Shown piece by piece: positions 8,353-18,947 of a DNA stretch of 64,000 nucleotides. This DNA is from Eubacterium multiforme (GTDB lineage: Bacteria; Bacillota; Clostridia; Clostridiales; Clostridiaceae). Positions within the stretch are counted from its first letter, which is position 1, and each line of letters begins with the position of its first letter. The notes under the pieces were generated by a model. It was not told the DNA's origin, made no database searches, and worked only from the letters and a program-made list of their open reading frames with translations. The position numbers and the translations under genes are program-made. Where the stretch lies: positions 372,001 through 436,000 of the forward strand of contig NZ_JAUSUF010000001.1 of the NCBI RefSeq assembly GCF_030813415.1, written 5' to 3'.

Positions 8353-10389
8353 TTATCTATTTATTATTATTGCAACTACATCCTTAGAAGACTTTACCTC
8401 TCCATAATTTATTTCTAATTTACTATTTTCAGTTAAATTAGTAAATACAACTGGCGTTACAATAGAAGGTACCTTTTCTTTTATCTTATCAAAATCTACT
8501 GATAAAAGTTTATCTCCAACCTTTACTTTATCTCCTTGATTTATGTATGCAGTAAAGCCTTCTCCATTTAGTGAAACTGTATCCATACCAACATGAATAA
8601 GAATTTCTAATCCATTATCACTTGTTATTCCTATGGCATGCTTTGTTCCAAATAATGAAGTTATCTCTCCACTTACAGGAGAAGTTACTACATTACCTAA
8701 AGGTTCAATTGCAAAACCTTCTCCCATCATCTTTTCTGCAAAAACCTTATCTGGAACCTCTTCTAATTTTATTACATTTCCAGTTAGAGGTGCTAAAATA
8801 TCCTCTGGTATATCTTCAAGATATCTTTTATCTATCTCTCCTATTTCATCTTTTGCTTCTAATTTACTTTCAATTGGTAAATTTCCTGCTATTATGTCCT
8901 TTATTTGACCTTTTAATATATCAGATTTTGGTCCAAAAATAGCTTGAATATTATTTCCAACTTCCATAACTCCAGCTGCCCCTAAAGCTTTTAATTCATC
9001 TTTATTAACTTTTGATACATCTTTTACAATTACTCTAAGTCTAGTTATACAAGCATCTAAATTTTCTATATTTTCCTTTCCTCCAAGTGCTTTTAAAACT
9101 CCACTTGCAAGGGAGGCTTCCGATGAATTTGTAGTGCTTAACTTTTCATTATCATCTTCACGTCCAGGAGTTTTTAAATTAAACTTTCTTATTAATATTC
9201 TAAATAAGCTGTAATAAACTAAAGCATAAACTGCTCCAACTACTATTACTAAATACCATGGCGTTCTATTTGGTATTATTCCAAATAAAATAAAATCTAT
9301 TATTCCTCCTGAAAATGTCATACCAATTTTAACATTTAAAATTTGCATAATCATGAAGGATAAACCTGCCATTAAAGCGTGAACTCCAAAAAGAACTGGT
9401 GCAACAAAAAGAAAAGCAAATTCTAAAGGTTCTGTAATACCAGTTAAAAATGATGTAAGAGCAGCTGATCCCATAATTCCTGCCACTGCCTTTTTATTTT
9501 CTGGTTTAGCTTCTTGATATATTGCAAGGGCTGCTGCTGGAAGACCAAACATCATAAAAGGAAATTTTCCTGTCATAAATGTTCCAGCTGTAAAGGGAAC
9601 TCCATCTTTTAATTGAGCAAAAAATATATTTTGATCTCCCATAACTAATTGTCCAGCCTTATTTATATATTCTCCAAACTGATACCAAAATGGATTATAC
9701 CAAATATGATGTAACCCAAAAGGTATTAATGCCCTTTCAATAACTCCAAATAAAAATGATGCTATAGTAGGATTAGCATCAATCATACTTCTTGAAAAAT
9801 AAAACAATCCTTGTTGAATTGGAGGCCATATAAATGTCATTAATATTCCTAAAAGAACTCCAATTGCAGCTGTAACAATTGGTACAAATCTCTTTCCTGC
9901 AAAAAAGCCTAAGTAAGGAGGCAGTTCAATTTTATAAAACTTATTGTACATAGCTGATGCTATGAGGCCCATTATTATTCCTCCAAATACTCCAGTCTGG
10001 AGGGTTGGAACTCCAACTACAGTGGTATACATAGGATCTGTTAACATATCACTAGTAACTCCTATGAAAGTTCCCATAGAAACGTTCATTATTAAAAATC
10101 CAACTATAGCTGCAAGACCAGCAACTCCATCTCCATCTGATAGTCCAATTGCAACTCCCACAGAAAAAATTAATGGTAAGTTTGTAAAAATAACATTACC
10201 TGACTGTTCCATTACATTTGCAACTAATTGTATCCAGTCCGCTCTTAAATATGGAAAATTAACTAAAAATGCTTCATTCATAAATAAATTACCAAAGGCT
10301 AATAATAATCCTGCTGCTGGAAGAAGTGCCACTGGTAACATTAAAGCTTTACCTATTCTTTGTAAAACTCCAAAAATCTTTTTACTCAT
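8353..10389 (-). CDS. ptsG: PTS glucose-type transporter, EIICBA fusion
   Basis: A 678-residue single-chain PTS permease that imports and phosphorylates a hexose using phosphate from HPr. The EIIC domain (1-405) has about ten membrane segments with [15 protein letters not shown] and the conserved [12 protein letters not shown] loop. EIIB has phosphocysteine Cys447 ([10 protein letters not shown]). EIIA has the paired histidines His584 (TKHAIGI) and phospho-acceptor His599 (LIHVGMDTV). Length matches Bacillus PtsG. Glucose is preferred over N-acetylglucosamine because of the domain order and EIIC loops, but this is not decisive. It is monocistronic between two terminators. No antiterminator target site was recognised in the short leader. 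Confidence 0.9.
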   Translation of the reverse strand: MSKKIFGVLQRIGKALMLPVALLPAAGLLLAFGNLFMNEAFLVNFPYLRADWIQLVANVMEQSGNVIFTNLPLIFSVGVAIGLSDGDGVAGLAAIVGFLIMNVSMGTFIGVTSDMLTDPMYTTVVGVPTLQTGVFGGIIMGLIASAMYNKFYKIELPPYLGFFAGKRFVPIVTAAIGVLLGILMTFIWPPIQQGLFYFSRSMIDANPTIASFLFGVIERALIPFGLHHIWYNPFWYQFGEYINKAGQLVMGDQNIFFAQLKDGVPFTAGTFMTGKFPFMMFGLPAAALAIYQEAKPENKKAVAGIMGSAALTSFLTGITEPLEFAFLFVAPVLFGVHALMAGLSFMIMQILNVKIGMTFSGGIIDFILFGIIPNRTPWYLVIVVGAVYALVYYSLFRILIRKFNLKTPGREDDNEKLSTTNSSEASLASGVLKALGGKENIENLDACITRLRVIVKDVSKVNKDELKALGAAGVMEVGNNIQAIFGPKSDILKGQIKDIIAGNLPIESKLEAKDEIGEIDKRYLEDIPEDILAPLTGNVIKLEEVPDKVFAEKMMGEGFAIEPLGNVVTSPVSGEITSLFGTKHAIGITSDNGLEILIHVGMDTVSLNGEGFTAYINQGDKVKVGDKLLSVDFDKIKEKVPSIVTPVVFTNLTENSKLEINYGEVKSSKDVVAIIINR

Positions 10390-10473
10390 CTCTATTCTCC
10401 TTTCTAATTTATAACAATATTATTTTTCCCTTTATTTTCTTTATTTACACTAGATAAAATTTCCATAAAAAAA

Positions 10474-10502
10474 TAGTGAGCAAAACTATTACTTACTCAC
10501 TA
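10474..10502 (-). terminator. Terminator after the lysophospholipase-like gene
   Basis: Arms tagtgag (10474-10480) and ctcacta (10496-10502) are followed on the minus strand by a T7 run. Confidence 0.75.
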
Positions 10503-10533
10503 AAATTAAACATTATTTATATAAATTTTATTT

Positions 10534-11463
10534 CTAAACAAAATATCTTTTATTAATCCAAGATATTATATTTTCAATAACTTCATCTCTATTCTTCTCA
10601 TTTAACATTTCATGTCTTCCTGATTTATAAAGTTTATACTCTAAATCATTAACTCCAGCATCTTTATATAATTCATAAAGGTTCATTACTCCTGTACCAA
10701 AATCTCCAACTGGATCATCTTCACCAGAGAAAATATAAACTGGTAAATCTTTTCTTATATTATTAAAGTTTTCTCCTTCATGAATACTCCAAATTCCATT
10801 TATTAAATCATAATAAAATGATGTAGTTTCTATAAATCCACAGTAGTCATCATCAATATACTTTTTAACTTCCTCTTCATTGCCACATATCCAATCATAA
10901 TCTGTTTTTGCATCAGGAAATCTTTTATTAAAACCTCCAAAGGATAGCTTGTCCATAAGTGGACTTTTAGCTTCTCTTCCCTTTAATTTCATTTCCATCT
11001 TTGCAATTACTTTTCCAACCTTAGTTATAAATTTAGGTTTACCATTACTTCCAGAAAGTATTAGTCCATCAATAGTATCTCCATGTAATTGCATATATCT
11101 TTGACTTAAAAATGATCCCATACTATGACCAAATAATATTATTTTTAAATTTTCATTTTCTTTCCTTACAATATCATTTAATTCTTTCATGTTAGATATC
11201 ATTAATAAAAATCCATCACTATCTCCAACAAATCCAAGTTTTTCTTTACTTTCAGAAGTTTGTCCATGTCCCCTATGGTCATTTGCATATACTATATAGC
11301 CTTCATCAGCTAATTTATTTGCAAAATAATCATATCTTAATGCAGTTTCAGCCATACCATGTGCTATTTGAACTACCCCTTTAATATTAGTTTTATCTTT
11401 AGGAATCCACTTATATACATGTATTTCTTTTCCTAATTTATCTTTAAATTTAAAAGTTTCCAT
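10534..11463 (-). CDS. Alpha/beta hydrolase, lysophospholipase / monoacylglycerol lipase type
   Basis: A 309-residue serine hydrolase of the Hydrolase_4 family. The nucleophile elbow is GHSMGS (Ser114), the oxyanion region has AHGMAE, and the late motifs FSGEDDPVG and SGRHEML supply the expected Asp and His. Such enzymes release fatty acids from lysophospholipids or monoacylglycerols. I place the start at the ATG at 11463 because GGAGG lies 8 nt before it; the longer frame starting at 11487 would contain that site inside its coding sequence. No signal peptide is seen, so it is probably cytosolic. It is monocistronic. Confidence 0.87.
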   Translation of the reverse strand: METFKFKDKLGKEIHVYKWIPKDKTNIKGVVQIAHGMAETALRYDYFANKLADEGYIVYANDHRGHGQTSESKEKLGFVGDSDGFLLMISNMKELNDIVRKENENLKIILFGHSMGSFLSQRYMQLHGDTIDGLILSGSNGKPKFITKVGKVIAKMEMKLKGREAKSPLMDKLSFGGFNKRFPDAKTDYDWICGNEEEVKKYIDDDYCGFIETTSFYYDLINGIWSIHEGENFNNIRKDLPVYIFSGEDDPVGDFGTGVMNLYELYKDAGVNDLEYKLYKSGRHEMLNEKNRDEVIENIISWINKRYFV

Positions 11464-11515
11464 AATATTATTCCTCCATAAATTCATAACATTTATTTAA
11501 TTATGCATTAATAAC

Positions 11516-11568
11516 AAAGAGACTGTCAATTAATTTAAATGTTAAAAAAATTAAATAACAGCCTCTTT
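11516..11568 (-). terminator. Probable terminator after yhgE/pip gene
   Basis: Arms aaagagactgt (11516-11526) and acagcctcttt (11558-11568) extend into a long AT stem. The T-run after it is weak. Confidence 0.55.
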
Positions 11569-11578
11569 AAATTAAATT

Positions 11579-13735
11579 TTAATGTTCTACCATATCGCTT
11601 TCTTTAAGCTTATTAACAAGTTTTTCACTTGCTTTATTCATTGGTTTCTTTAATAATATTCCTATTATCATAAATATTAAAGCTACAATAATTAATACAC
11701 TTATATCTTTTTGTATAAGTTCTGGTACAACTCCACCTACTAAGCCTCTCATACCTTGTATAGCATACTTAAAAGGTAATGCAGGATTTATTCCTCTAAA
11801 GAAGTTTGACATAACTTCAACTGGGAATGTACCTCCTGATGCTGCAACTTGAAGTACTAAAAATATTATACATATAGCTTTACCAACATTTCCAAATACA
11901 GAAACTGTTGAGTATATTATAGTTATGAATATTAAACTTGCAAACATTCCAAATAGTACAAATAGTACTGGATGTATTACATAAGTTTTTAATATAAATA
12001 TATCTCCTAATGTAACAACTGCCCCTTGAAGTATTCCTATTGTAACAAAGGTTAAATACTTTCCAAAGAAAACTTCAATAGGTTTTAAAGTTTCTCCATC
12101 TTCAAATGGTTTTGCTTTAACTGTAAGAATTGAAACAAGTATTAATCCTCCAACCCATAGTGCTAAAGTTGTATAAAATGGTGACATTGCTGAACCATAA
12201 TTAGGTACAGGGAATAATCTATTAGTTTCAATTTGTACAGGACTAACTAAAAAATCTGTTTGTTTTTTCCAGTCTCCTGTAATAATTTTAAGGATTTCAT
12301 CTATTCCAGATTTATTATCTATTTTCTTTATTTGATTAGCCATTTTGTTAAATGACTTTTTAAAGGCAGGAAAATCCTTTTTAACTTTTATTAATTGTTC
12401 ATTTGTAAGCTTTGTTCCCTTTGAAAGTAATGATACTACATTTTTAACATCTGGCATTACTTTTTGAGTACTATCTATTAGTGAAATAGCATTTTTAGAC
12501 ATATCATCTAATTTAGTTAATGACCCATTTATAGAAGGTACAATATTACTATCATACTTTGAAATTATTTCTCCTAAATTTGATGATATTGAATCTATCT
12601 TACCCTTTAATTTATTAATAGACTCTGGCTTTAATACTGTATTGTTATTTACTAAATTTATATCATTATTTATTTCACCTATTACAGATGTTATTTTGCC
12701 TTCAATTGCCTTTAGTCTAGCTATTGTATTTCCCATTAAATCTTTATTACTTATTTTATTTATAGATTCTAATATGTCTATAACTGAATTTAATGTTTTA
12801 TTTACTGTAGTTAATTTATTATTTGCATTATTTAATACTTTAAGGATTGTATCCTTATCATATTTTTGTGATACGTTACCTAAAATTTCACTTGCTCCAT
12901 TTAATAAATCTTTTCCAAATATTAAATCTTCTTTAATTATTGGTGAAAGACTATTAAAGCTTTCCTTTGATTTATCAAGAAAAGTTTTCCCTTTATTTAA
13001 AGCACTGTTAGCATCCTTTAATGTTCCCTCTAAATTAGGAATAATCTTATCTATTTTAGTAAGCATTTGATCTATTGTAATTGTTCCATCATAAGCCTTA
13101 TTTATTAGCTTTTCAATTTCTGGCATATTATCATTTACTTTATATATTAAGTCAACTACTTCTCTTATTTTATCTCTAGAAGATTTATACTCTATACCAA
13201 CATTGTTTAAAACTTTAAATATTGTACCATTTACTGTTTCTGAAACTGTATTATCAACATTTTCTTTTAAAGTATTAACTCCTTTATCAGTAATTTTTGG
13301 TGCTATTGCATTTGAAGATTCATTTACTGTATAAATAAGTTTTGGTTTTATTATTTTATTTGAAGCTGGTGAAATTAAATCTTCAGAAAAATCTTCTGGA
13401 ATAATAATACTTGCAAAGTAGTCTCCCATTCTTATTCCCTTATCTGCCTTTTCTTTACTTACGAACTGCCATCCAATTTTATCATTTTTTGAAAGTTCTT
13501 CAGTTACTTTATTACCAACATTTAAATCTTTTCCCCCAAAAGATGCTCCTTTATCTTCATTAACAACTGCTATTTTAATACCTTTTGTACTGCCATATGG
13601 ATCCCATGATGATTTTATATTAAACCATGCATATAATGAAGGTAATATTATAAGTCCAAGTAGAACTACAACGGCAACCCAATTTGTAACTACTTTTTTT
13701 ATGTCTCTCTTAAAAATCTTTAAAATATTTCTCAT
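11579..13735 (-). CDS. YhgE/Pip family membrane protein
   Basis: A 718-residue protein of the YhgE/phage-infection-protein family (ABC-2-like membrane fold). One membrane segment lies near residues 20-38 (VVLLGLIILPSLYAWFNI). A long extracytoplasmic helical region follows with repeated Asn/Lys/Ile-rich coiled-coil-like stretches, and then about five membrane segments sit in the last 220 residues, including the conserved FPVPNYGSAMSPFYTTLALWV region. Relatives include the Lactococcus phage receptor Pip and proteins linked to type VII secretion loci. No ESX genes are present here. It is monocistronic, with its start at 13735 behind AAGGAAGGC. Confidence 0.9.
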   Translation of the reverse strand: MRNILKIFKRDIKKVVTNWVAVVVLLGLIILPSLYAWFNIKSSWDPYGSTKGIKIAVVNEDKGASFGGKDLNVGNKVTEELSKNDKIGWQFVSKEKADKGIRMGDYFASIIIPEDFSEDLISPASNKIIKPKLIYTVNESSNAIAPKITDKGVNTLKENVDNTVSETVNGTIFKVLNNVGIEYKSSRDKIREVVDLIYKVNDNMPEIEKLINKAYDGTITIDQMLTKIDKIIPNLEGTLKDANSALNKGKTFLDKSKESFNSLSPIIKEDLIFGKDLLNGASEILGNVSQKYDKDTILKVLNNANNKLTTVNKTLNSVIDILESINKISNKDLMGNTIARLKAIEGKITSVIGEINNDINLVNNNTVLKPESINKLKGKIDSISSNLGEIISKYDSNIVPSINGSLTKLDDMSKNAISLIDSTQKVMPDVKNVVSLLSKGTKLTNEQLIKVKKDFPAFKKSFNKMANQIKKIDNKSGIDEILKIITGDWKKQTDFLVSPVQIETNRLFPVPNYGSAMSPFYTTLALWVGGLILVSILTVKAKPFEDGETLKPIEVFFGKYLTFVTIGILQGAVVTLGDIFILKTYVIHPVLFVLFGMFASLIFITIIYSTVSVFGNVGKAICIIFLVLQVAASGGTFPVEVMSNFFRGINPALPFKYAIQGMRGLVGGVVPELIQKDISVLIIVALIFMIIGILLKKPMNKASEKLVNKLKESDMVEH

Positions 13736-13843
13736 AAAGCCTTCCTTTCTTTAAAAATTAGTAATGTAAAGATTATAACATACATACTGACTATAAGTCA
13801 TTAACTAATTTATATATTTTACAACTATTATTTGCTTTTTTAT

Positions 13844-13894
13844 AAAAAAATACCCTAGAGAAAAATAATAGTTTCTTCTCTAAGGTATTTTTTT
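13844..13894. terminator. Bidirectional-looking terminator after the GH8 gene
   Basis: Arms aaaaaaataccctagaga and tctctaaggtattttttt form a strong hairpin that begins directly after the GH8 stop codon. Confidence 0.8.
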
Positions 13895-15018
13895 TAATTT
13901 ACATCTCTATATGCTAATAAAGCATTTAAATTATCAAAAGAATATACTTGTAAAGTTTTAGGATCTCCATAAGCTCCATAAATAGGACTATTTTTATTAA
14001 TTATTTGAAAGTCTTTAAGTTTTTTAAGAGCCATATTATATAATTCTTTATTTCCTGTTTTTTCTCCTATCCTTACTAATAGGGCATAAATTGATGTTGA
14101 TTGAACATCAGATGCTTTAACTCCAGTATTAGAATTATATTTTGCATAAATTGCTCCATCACTTTTAAATTTTTCTGTTAGCCAGTTAACGCTTTTAGAT
14201 GTACTTTCAGAAACTTCTACCTTATTTAATATACAAATTAATGATAACAAAGTATCAACATCATTGTTATCATACTTTTTAGTTTTTCTATCATAAGATT
14301 TTCTATATAAAGGAACATTATTACTAATGTAACCTCCATCTAAAATACTAAGTGAAGATACATACACCTTTTTCCATGCATAATCTATATTACTTAAATA
14401 CTTTAATGTAGGAAGGTCAATATAACAAAGGGTTGTTATATCACTTTTATTATGTCCATCATTAAAATCACTTAATATATTCTTATCTAATAAATTTTTA
14501 CTTATAGCTTTAAAAGTTTTAACAGCCATTTTTCTATATTCAAAGTTTCCCCATCTCTCATTTGCTAATAAAAGTGCCTTTACTATTCTTAAATCATCAA
14601 TTGTTGCTGATGTAGCTTCCTTATCTTTTCCTGTAACTCTCCATGAAATTAAATGATTTTTAAGAACCATATTATCCTTAATATAATTTAATGTATTATC
14701 AAATTTTTCTCTATCATTTCTTTCTAAATAATACAAAAGCATCATTCCCTCTGATTCAGACAAAACAGAATATCCTTTTGTTATATCACCTTTAGATTTT
14801 TCATCCTTATAATTTGTTTTTATTCCTCCATCTTTAAGAGTTAATTTATTATCTACAAAGTTTAATAATATATTTTCTCTTTCTGAAACTGGATTATCTT
14901 TATAAGTTACTCCACTATCAATTGGCAATATGTAAGGCATAGCTATTTTCATAGCTATAAGGACAAGTAGTAATATAAAAAATATTATTCCATAAGTTGT
15001 ACCTTTTAACTTTTTCAA
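13894..15018 (-). CDS. Membrane-anchored glycoside hydrolase family 8 protein
   Basis: A 374-residue protein with an N-terminal membrane anchor (residues 9-30) and an outside six-hairpin (alpha/alpha)6 catalytic domain. The GH8 signature SESEGMMLLYYL (87-98) carries the candidate general acid Glu90. ATIDDLRIVKALLLA follows, with the second-position Asp residues seen in this family. GH8 enzymes cleave beta-1,4-glycans such as cellulose, xylan, chitosan or exopolysaccharide; some partner exopolysaccharide synthases. No synthase gene is near, so the substrate is open. The gene lies just below polA-coaE-slt but is separated from slt by a hairpin at 15051-15076. Confidence 0.8.
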   Translation of the reverse strand: MKKLKGTTYGIIFFILLLVLIAMKIAMPYILPIDSGVTYKDNPVSERENILLNFVDNKLTLKDGGIKTNYKDEKSKGDITKGYSVLSESEGMMLLYYLERNDREKFDNTLNYIKDNMVLKNHLISWRVTGKDKEATSATIDDLRIVKALLLANERWGNFEYRKMAVKTFKAISKNLLDKNILSDFNDGHNKSDITTLCYIDLPTLKYLSNIDYAWKKVYVSSLSILDGGYISNNVPLYRKSYDRKTKKYDNNDVDTLLSLICILNKVEVSESTSKSVNWLTEKFKSDGAIYAKYNSNTGVKASDVQSTSIYALLVRIGEKTGNKELYNMALKKLKDFQIINKNSPIYGAYGDPKTLQVYSFDNLNALLAYRDVN

Positions 15019-15050
15019 AATTATTTTCCCCTACTTTCTATCCAAAAATA

Positions 15051-15076
15051 TAGCTGATTACAAAAATAATCAGCTA
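15051..15076 (-). terminator. Terminator between slt-like and GH8 genes
   Basis: A perfect 10-bp stem (tagctgatta and complement) is followed on the minus strand by TATTTTTGG. Partial read-through into GH8 is possible. Confidence 0.65.
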
Positions 15077-15080
15077 CATC

Positions 15081-15623
15081 TTAATTGTATAAATATTTAT
15101 AAACTTTATAATATACATTTACTCTCTCTACATAATTTTTGGTTTCTGGAAATGGTATATAATGAATAGCCTTACCATCCTTTGAGTAGTTTTGGTCATT
15201 AAGCCACTTATTAACATTTCCTCTTCCTGCATTATATGCCGATATTACTAAGTTCTTATCTTTAAACTCTTTATATAAATTATTCAAATACCAACATCCC
15301 ATTTTTATATTTGTTTCTTCATTGTAAAGCATACTAGTTGAATAATTTTTAATTCCCATTTGTCCTGCAATCCACTTACCAGTCTCTCCTGTTATTTGCA
15401 TAAGACCAACTGCATCTTTATGTGAATGTGCATTAGAATTAAAATTACTTTCTGCTTTAATTATAGATAATACAAATAATGGATCTAAATTGTATTCCTT
15501 ACTATATTCATTAATAATATCTTTATGTTTGTATGGGAAAGCATATTTTTTTAATCCTACCTTTATTCCTAGAGCTGCTATTACTATAACCAACAAACAG
15601 ATTATTATTCTTTTTAACTTCAT
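15081..15623 (-). CDS. Lytic transglycosylase, SLT domain
   Basis: A 180-residue exported murein hydrolase. An N-terminal hydrophobic segment (7-24) is an uncleaved anchor or signal. The SLT fold follows, with the catalytic glutamate Glu58 in IIKAESNFNSNA, then GLMQIT and the SAYNAGRGNVNKWL motif that closes the active-site cleft. Lytic transglycosylases cut the MurNAc-GlcNAc bond and form 1,6-anhydro-MurNAc. It starts 13 bp after coaE and so is probably co-transcribed with polA and coaE, an arrangement common in clostridia. Confidence 0.92.
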   Translation of the reverse strand: MKLKRIIICLLVIVIAALGIKVGLKKYAFPYKHKDIINEYSKEYNLDPLFVLSIIKAESNFNSNAHSHKDAVGLMQITGETGKWIAGQMGIKNYSTSMLYNEETNIKMGCWYLNNLYKEFKDKNLVISAYNAGRGNVNKWLNDQNYSKDGKAIHYIPFPETKNYVERVNVYYKVYKYLYN

Positions 15624-15636
15624 TCTAATGCTCCTA

Positions 15637-16236
15637 TCAAATTACTTCATTTATAAAATCTATAAAGTCGTCTACCTGCTCCTTAGTATATAATAAATCT
15701 TTATTATTCTCTATTATTATATTACAAACTTCTTTCTTCTTATCTAAAGGCATTTGTGAGTTAATTCTATTTAGTGCATCATTATTGCTTAACTTATCTC
15801 TAGCTTTTAGTCTTTGAAGTTGAGTTGAATGATCTACTGATACTAATACTACAAAATCCATTTCTTCATTAAGTTTTGTTTCTATTAGTGTTGGAGCATC
15901 TACTATTACTATTTTTTCCCCTTTTTTTTCTAACCTATCTATTTCAGAAAATATTTCTTTTTTTATATAAGGCATTATAATCTCTTCATACTTTACCCTT
16001 TGTTTTGGAAATCTAAATATGTGATTACCAAACTCTTTTCTTCTAAAGTCTCCTCGCCAGTCAAAAAAGCCTTCTCCAAATTGAGCTCTAACCTTTTCTA
16101 ATATTTCAGGATATTTTACTAAAACTTCCCTTGATATTACGTCAGCATCAATTATATTAAACTTTGCTTCTTTAAGCATTAAAGAGACTGTACTTTTTCC
16201 TGTGCTTATTCCACCAGTAAGGCCAACTTTTATCAT
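15637..16236 (-). CDS. coaE: Dephospho-CoA kinase
   Basis: A 199-residue cytosolic P-loop kinase that phosphorylates the 3'-hydroxyl of dephospho-CoA, the final step of coenzyme A synthesis. The Walker A motif GLTGGISTGKST starts at residue 5. The conserved NIIDADVISREV and VIVDAPTLIETKL segments follow. Length is typical. It lies 18 bp after polA on the same strand and is followed closely by the transglycosylase gene, forming a compact operon. Confidence 0.95.
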   Translation of the reverse strand: MIKVGLTGGISTGKSTVSLMLKEAKFNIIDADVISREVLVKYPEILEKVRAQFGEGFFDWRGDFRRKEFGNHIFRFPKQRVKYEEIIMPYIKKEIFSEIDRLEKKGEKIVIVDAPTLIETKLNEEMDFVVLVSVDHSTQLQRLKARDKLSNNDALNRINSQMPLDKKKEVCNIIIENNKDLLYTKEQVDDFIDFINEVI

Positions 16237-16254
16237 AGTAAATCTTTGCCTCCT

Positions 16255-18846
16255 TTATTTAGTGCTATACCATGTATCACCAAAATTCAAATCTACATCT
16301 AATGGTACACTAAGTTTAAAAACTTTTTCCATTTCATCTTTAACTAACTTTTCTACTTCTTTAAATTCATCTTCTTTAACATTTAATATAAGTTCATCGT
16401 GAACTTGAAGTATAAGTGTACTCTTTAAATTTTCTTTTTTAAGTCTGTTAAAAACATTTATCATTGCTATCTTTATTATATCTGCTGCACTTCCTTGTAT
16501 AGGTGCATTCATAGCAAGTCTTTCCCCTAATGCCTTAACTATCTTATTAGAAGATTTAATTTCTGGTATAAACCTTTTTCTATTTAATATTGTAGTTACA
16601 TATCCAGTTTCTTCTGATTCTTTAACTATATTCTCTAAATATTCTTTTATTTTAGGATATCTATCAAAGTATATAGCCATATACTCCCCTGCTTCTTTTC
16701 TAGTAATTCCTAAGTCTTGAGCTAATGAAAAATCGCTTATGCCATAAACAATTCCAAAATTAACTGCCTTTGCTCTTGAACGCATTAAAGGAGTCACCTC
16801 ATCAATAGGTACATTAAATACTTCTGATGCAGTCTTTGTATGAATATCACTATGATGCTTAAAAGCATTTATCATGTTTTCATCTTTACTTATATGAGCT
16901 AAAACTCTAAGTTCTATTTGAGAGTAGTCAGCAGATAAAAGTTTATCTGTCTTTTCCCTAGTTATAAATATTTTTCTTATTTCTCTTCCCATTTCATATC
17001 TTATTGGGATATTTTGAAGATTTGGCTCAGTACTTGATAATCTTCCTGTTGTAGTTACAGTTTGATTAAAGGTTGTATGAATAGCCCCATCTACATCTAT
17101 TAATGACTTCATTCCTTCTACATAAGTAGAATTTATTTTAGTCATTTGTCTATAATAAGTAATCTTATCTATTATAGGGTGTTTATCCCTAAGTTTATCT
17201 AAAACATCAACATTTGTTGAATATCCAGTTTTAGTTTTCTTTATAACAGGAAGGTCTAACTTTTCAAATAAAATTTTTCCAAGTTGCTTTGGTGAATTTA
17301 TGTTAAATTCCTCATCAGCTAATTCATAAATTTCCTTTTGAACTATATCTATTTCCTTCTTAAATTTAACTGCTAATTCATCTAATACATCTTCATCTAC
17401 CTTAAAACCATTTTCCTCCATGTAAGCTAAAACAGTTATTAACGGATGTTCTACATTATAATAAAGATCTTCCATATTTTCTTTTTTAATTTTGTCATTA
17501 AGAATATCATAAAGCTTTCTCATAAAGCTTACACCTTGAAGTAAACCTTCTTCACCTTTTTTAACTTCATCTCCAATATAAGATTCTACTAAACTACTTA
17601 ATGGATATTGACCTTTAGATGAGTCTATAATATATGCAGCTATTGCTGTATCAAAACAAAAACCTTCTATATTTATATCCATTCTAGTTAATATCTTAAT
17701 TAATGCTTTACCATCATGTATTATTTTCTTCTTATTTTTATCTTCAAAGAAATCTTTTAATATAGATATTGTTTCTTCTTCATTACTTTTTATAAAGTCT
17801 TCAAAATTAAATACAATACTTATATTTTCTTCTCCAAAATATAAGTTTCTAAGTCTTCTCATTGAATTTAAAGGAGCTTCCTCTATTAAATAAGTAATAT
17901 AATAATTTTTTTCTTCCTTTAATAAGTCTTTTAATTCATCTAACGACTTTATTTCCTTAGTTTTTACTTCTTCTTTTTCTTCTTCTCCAATAAATTTTAC
18001 AAGGGAAGATCTCATTTGAAGTTTTAAAAGTAATTTTTTTAAACCTTCTTTATCAATTGTATTTTCTACTGATATGTCTTCCATTATATTTTCTATTGGA
18101 ACTTCAGTCATTATAGTTGCAAGTTTTTTACTAAATATTGCTTGTTCACTATAAGTTTCAAGATTTTCTTTTAATTTTTTACCACTGATTTTATCAATGT
18201 TTCTTAAAACTTCTTCAACTGAACCATATTCCTTTATTAACTTATAAGCTGTTTTTTCTCCAACTCCTGGAACTCCTGGGATATTATCTGATTTATCTCC
18301 CATAAGTCCTTTAACATCAATAAATTGTGTAGGAGTTACTCCAAATTCTTCAATAAATGATTCTTTGTTATATTCAGCTGTTTCTGATACTCCCTTTTTT
18401 GTTATAACAACATTTATATGATTATCTGCTAATTGAAGAGCATCTTTATCTCCAGTAACAACATAAACTTCCATTCCTTCTTTTTCTGCAAGTTTTGCAG
18501 TTGTTCCAATTATATCATCAGCTTCAAATCCATCTAATTCATATATTTTTATTCCAAGAAGAGTTAACATTTCCTTTATTAATGGAAATTGTTCTCTAAG
18601 TTCTTCAGGCATTTTCTTTCTTCCTGCCTTATAATCTTCATATTCTTTATGTCTAAAAGTTGGGGCCTTTTTGTCAAAAGCTGCAACTATATAGTCTGGT
18701 TTAATATCCTCTTTCATTTTTAACAACATATTTGTAAAACCATATATAGCATTTGTATGAACACCTTCACTATTTGTAAGAGGTGGCAATGCATAAAAGG
18801 CTCTATTCATAAGTGAGTTTGAATCTAATATAAGTAGTTTTTTCAT
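16255..18846 (-). CDS. polA: DNA polymerase I
   Basis: An 863-residue family A polymerase for Okazaki-fragment processing and repair synthesis. The 5'-nuclease domain (about 1-295) has VAAFDKKAPTFRHKEY and GVPGVGEKTA. The polymerase domain (about 480-863) has motif A DYSQIELRVLAH, motif B RSRAKAVNFGIVYG and motif C LQVHDEL. The central exonuclease domain lacks the expected DxE catalytic motif; the region reads YYITYLIEEAPL, so proofreading is probably absent, as in several Firmicute PolA proteins. It heads the polA-coaE-slt set. Confidence 0.96.
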   Translation of the reverse strand: MKKLLILDSNSLMNRAFYALPPLTNSEGVHTNAIYGFTNMLLKMKEDIKPDYIVAAFDKKAPTFRHKEYEDYKAGRKKMPEELREQFPLIKEMLTLLGIKIYELDGFEADDIIGTTAKLAEKEGMEVYVVTGDKDALQLADNHINVVITKKGVSETAEYNKESFIEEFGVTPTQFIDVKGLMGDKSDNIPGVPGVGEKTAYKLIKEYGSVEEVLRNIDKISGKKLKENLETYSEQAIFSKKLATIMTEVPIENIMEDISVENTIDKEGLKKLLLKLQMRSSLVKFIGEEEKEEVKTKEIKSLDELKDLLKEEKNYYITYLIEEAPLNSMRRLRNLYFGEENISIVFNFEDFIKSNEEETISILKDFFEDKNKKKIIHDGKALIKILTRMDINIEGFCFDTAIAAYIIDSSKGQYPLSSLVESYIGDEVKKGEEGLLQGVSFMRKLYDILNDKIKKENMEDLYYNVEHPLITVLAYMEENGFKVDEDVLDELAVKFKKEIDIVQKEIYELADEEFNINSPKQLGKILFEKLDLPVIKKTKTGYSTNVDVLDKLRDKHPIIDKITYYRQMTKINSTYVEGMKSLIDVDGAIHTTFNQTVTTTGRLSSTEPNLQNIPIRYEMGREIRKIFITREKTDKLLSADYSQIELRVLAHISKDENMINAFKHHSDIHTKTASEVFNVPIDEVTPLMRSRAKAVNFGIVYGISDFSLAQDLGITRKEAGEYMAIYFDRYPKIKEYLENIVKESEETGYVTTILNRKRFIPEIKSSNKIVKALGERLAMNAPIQGSAADIIKIAMINVFNRLKKENLKSTLILQVHDELILNVKEDEFKEVEKLVKDEMEKVFKLSVPLDVDLNFGDTWYSTK

Positions 18847-18947
18847 ACTTTCCTCCCTATTTAAGCCTTAAGCTCTATTTCTTTTATAATTATATCCCAC
18901 GATGCTTTATTATAACACTTCATATTAAATTAAAAGTAACAAGTAAA

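Noticed and set aside
8622..8942. Plus-strand frames inside ptsG
   Set aside because: They are antisense to a strongly conserved PTS gene and have no binding sites.
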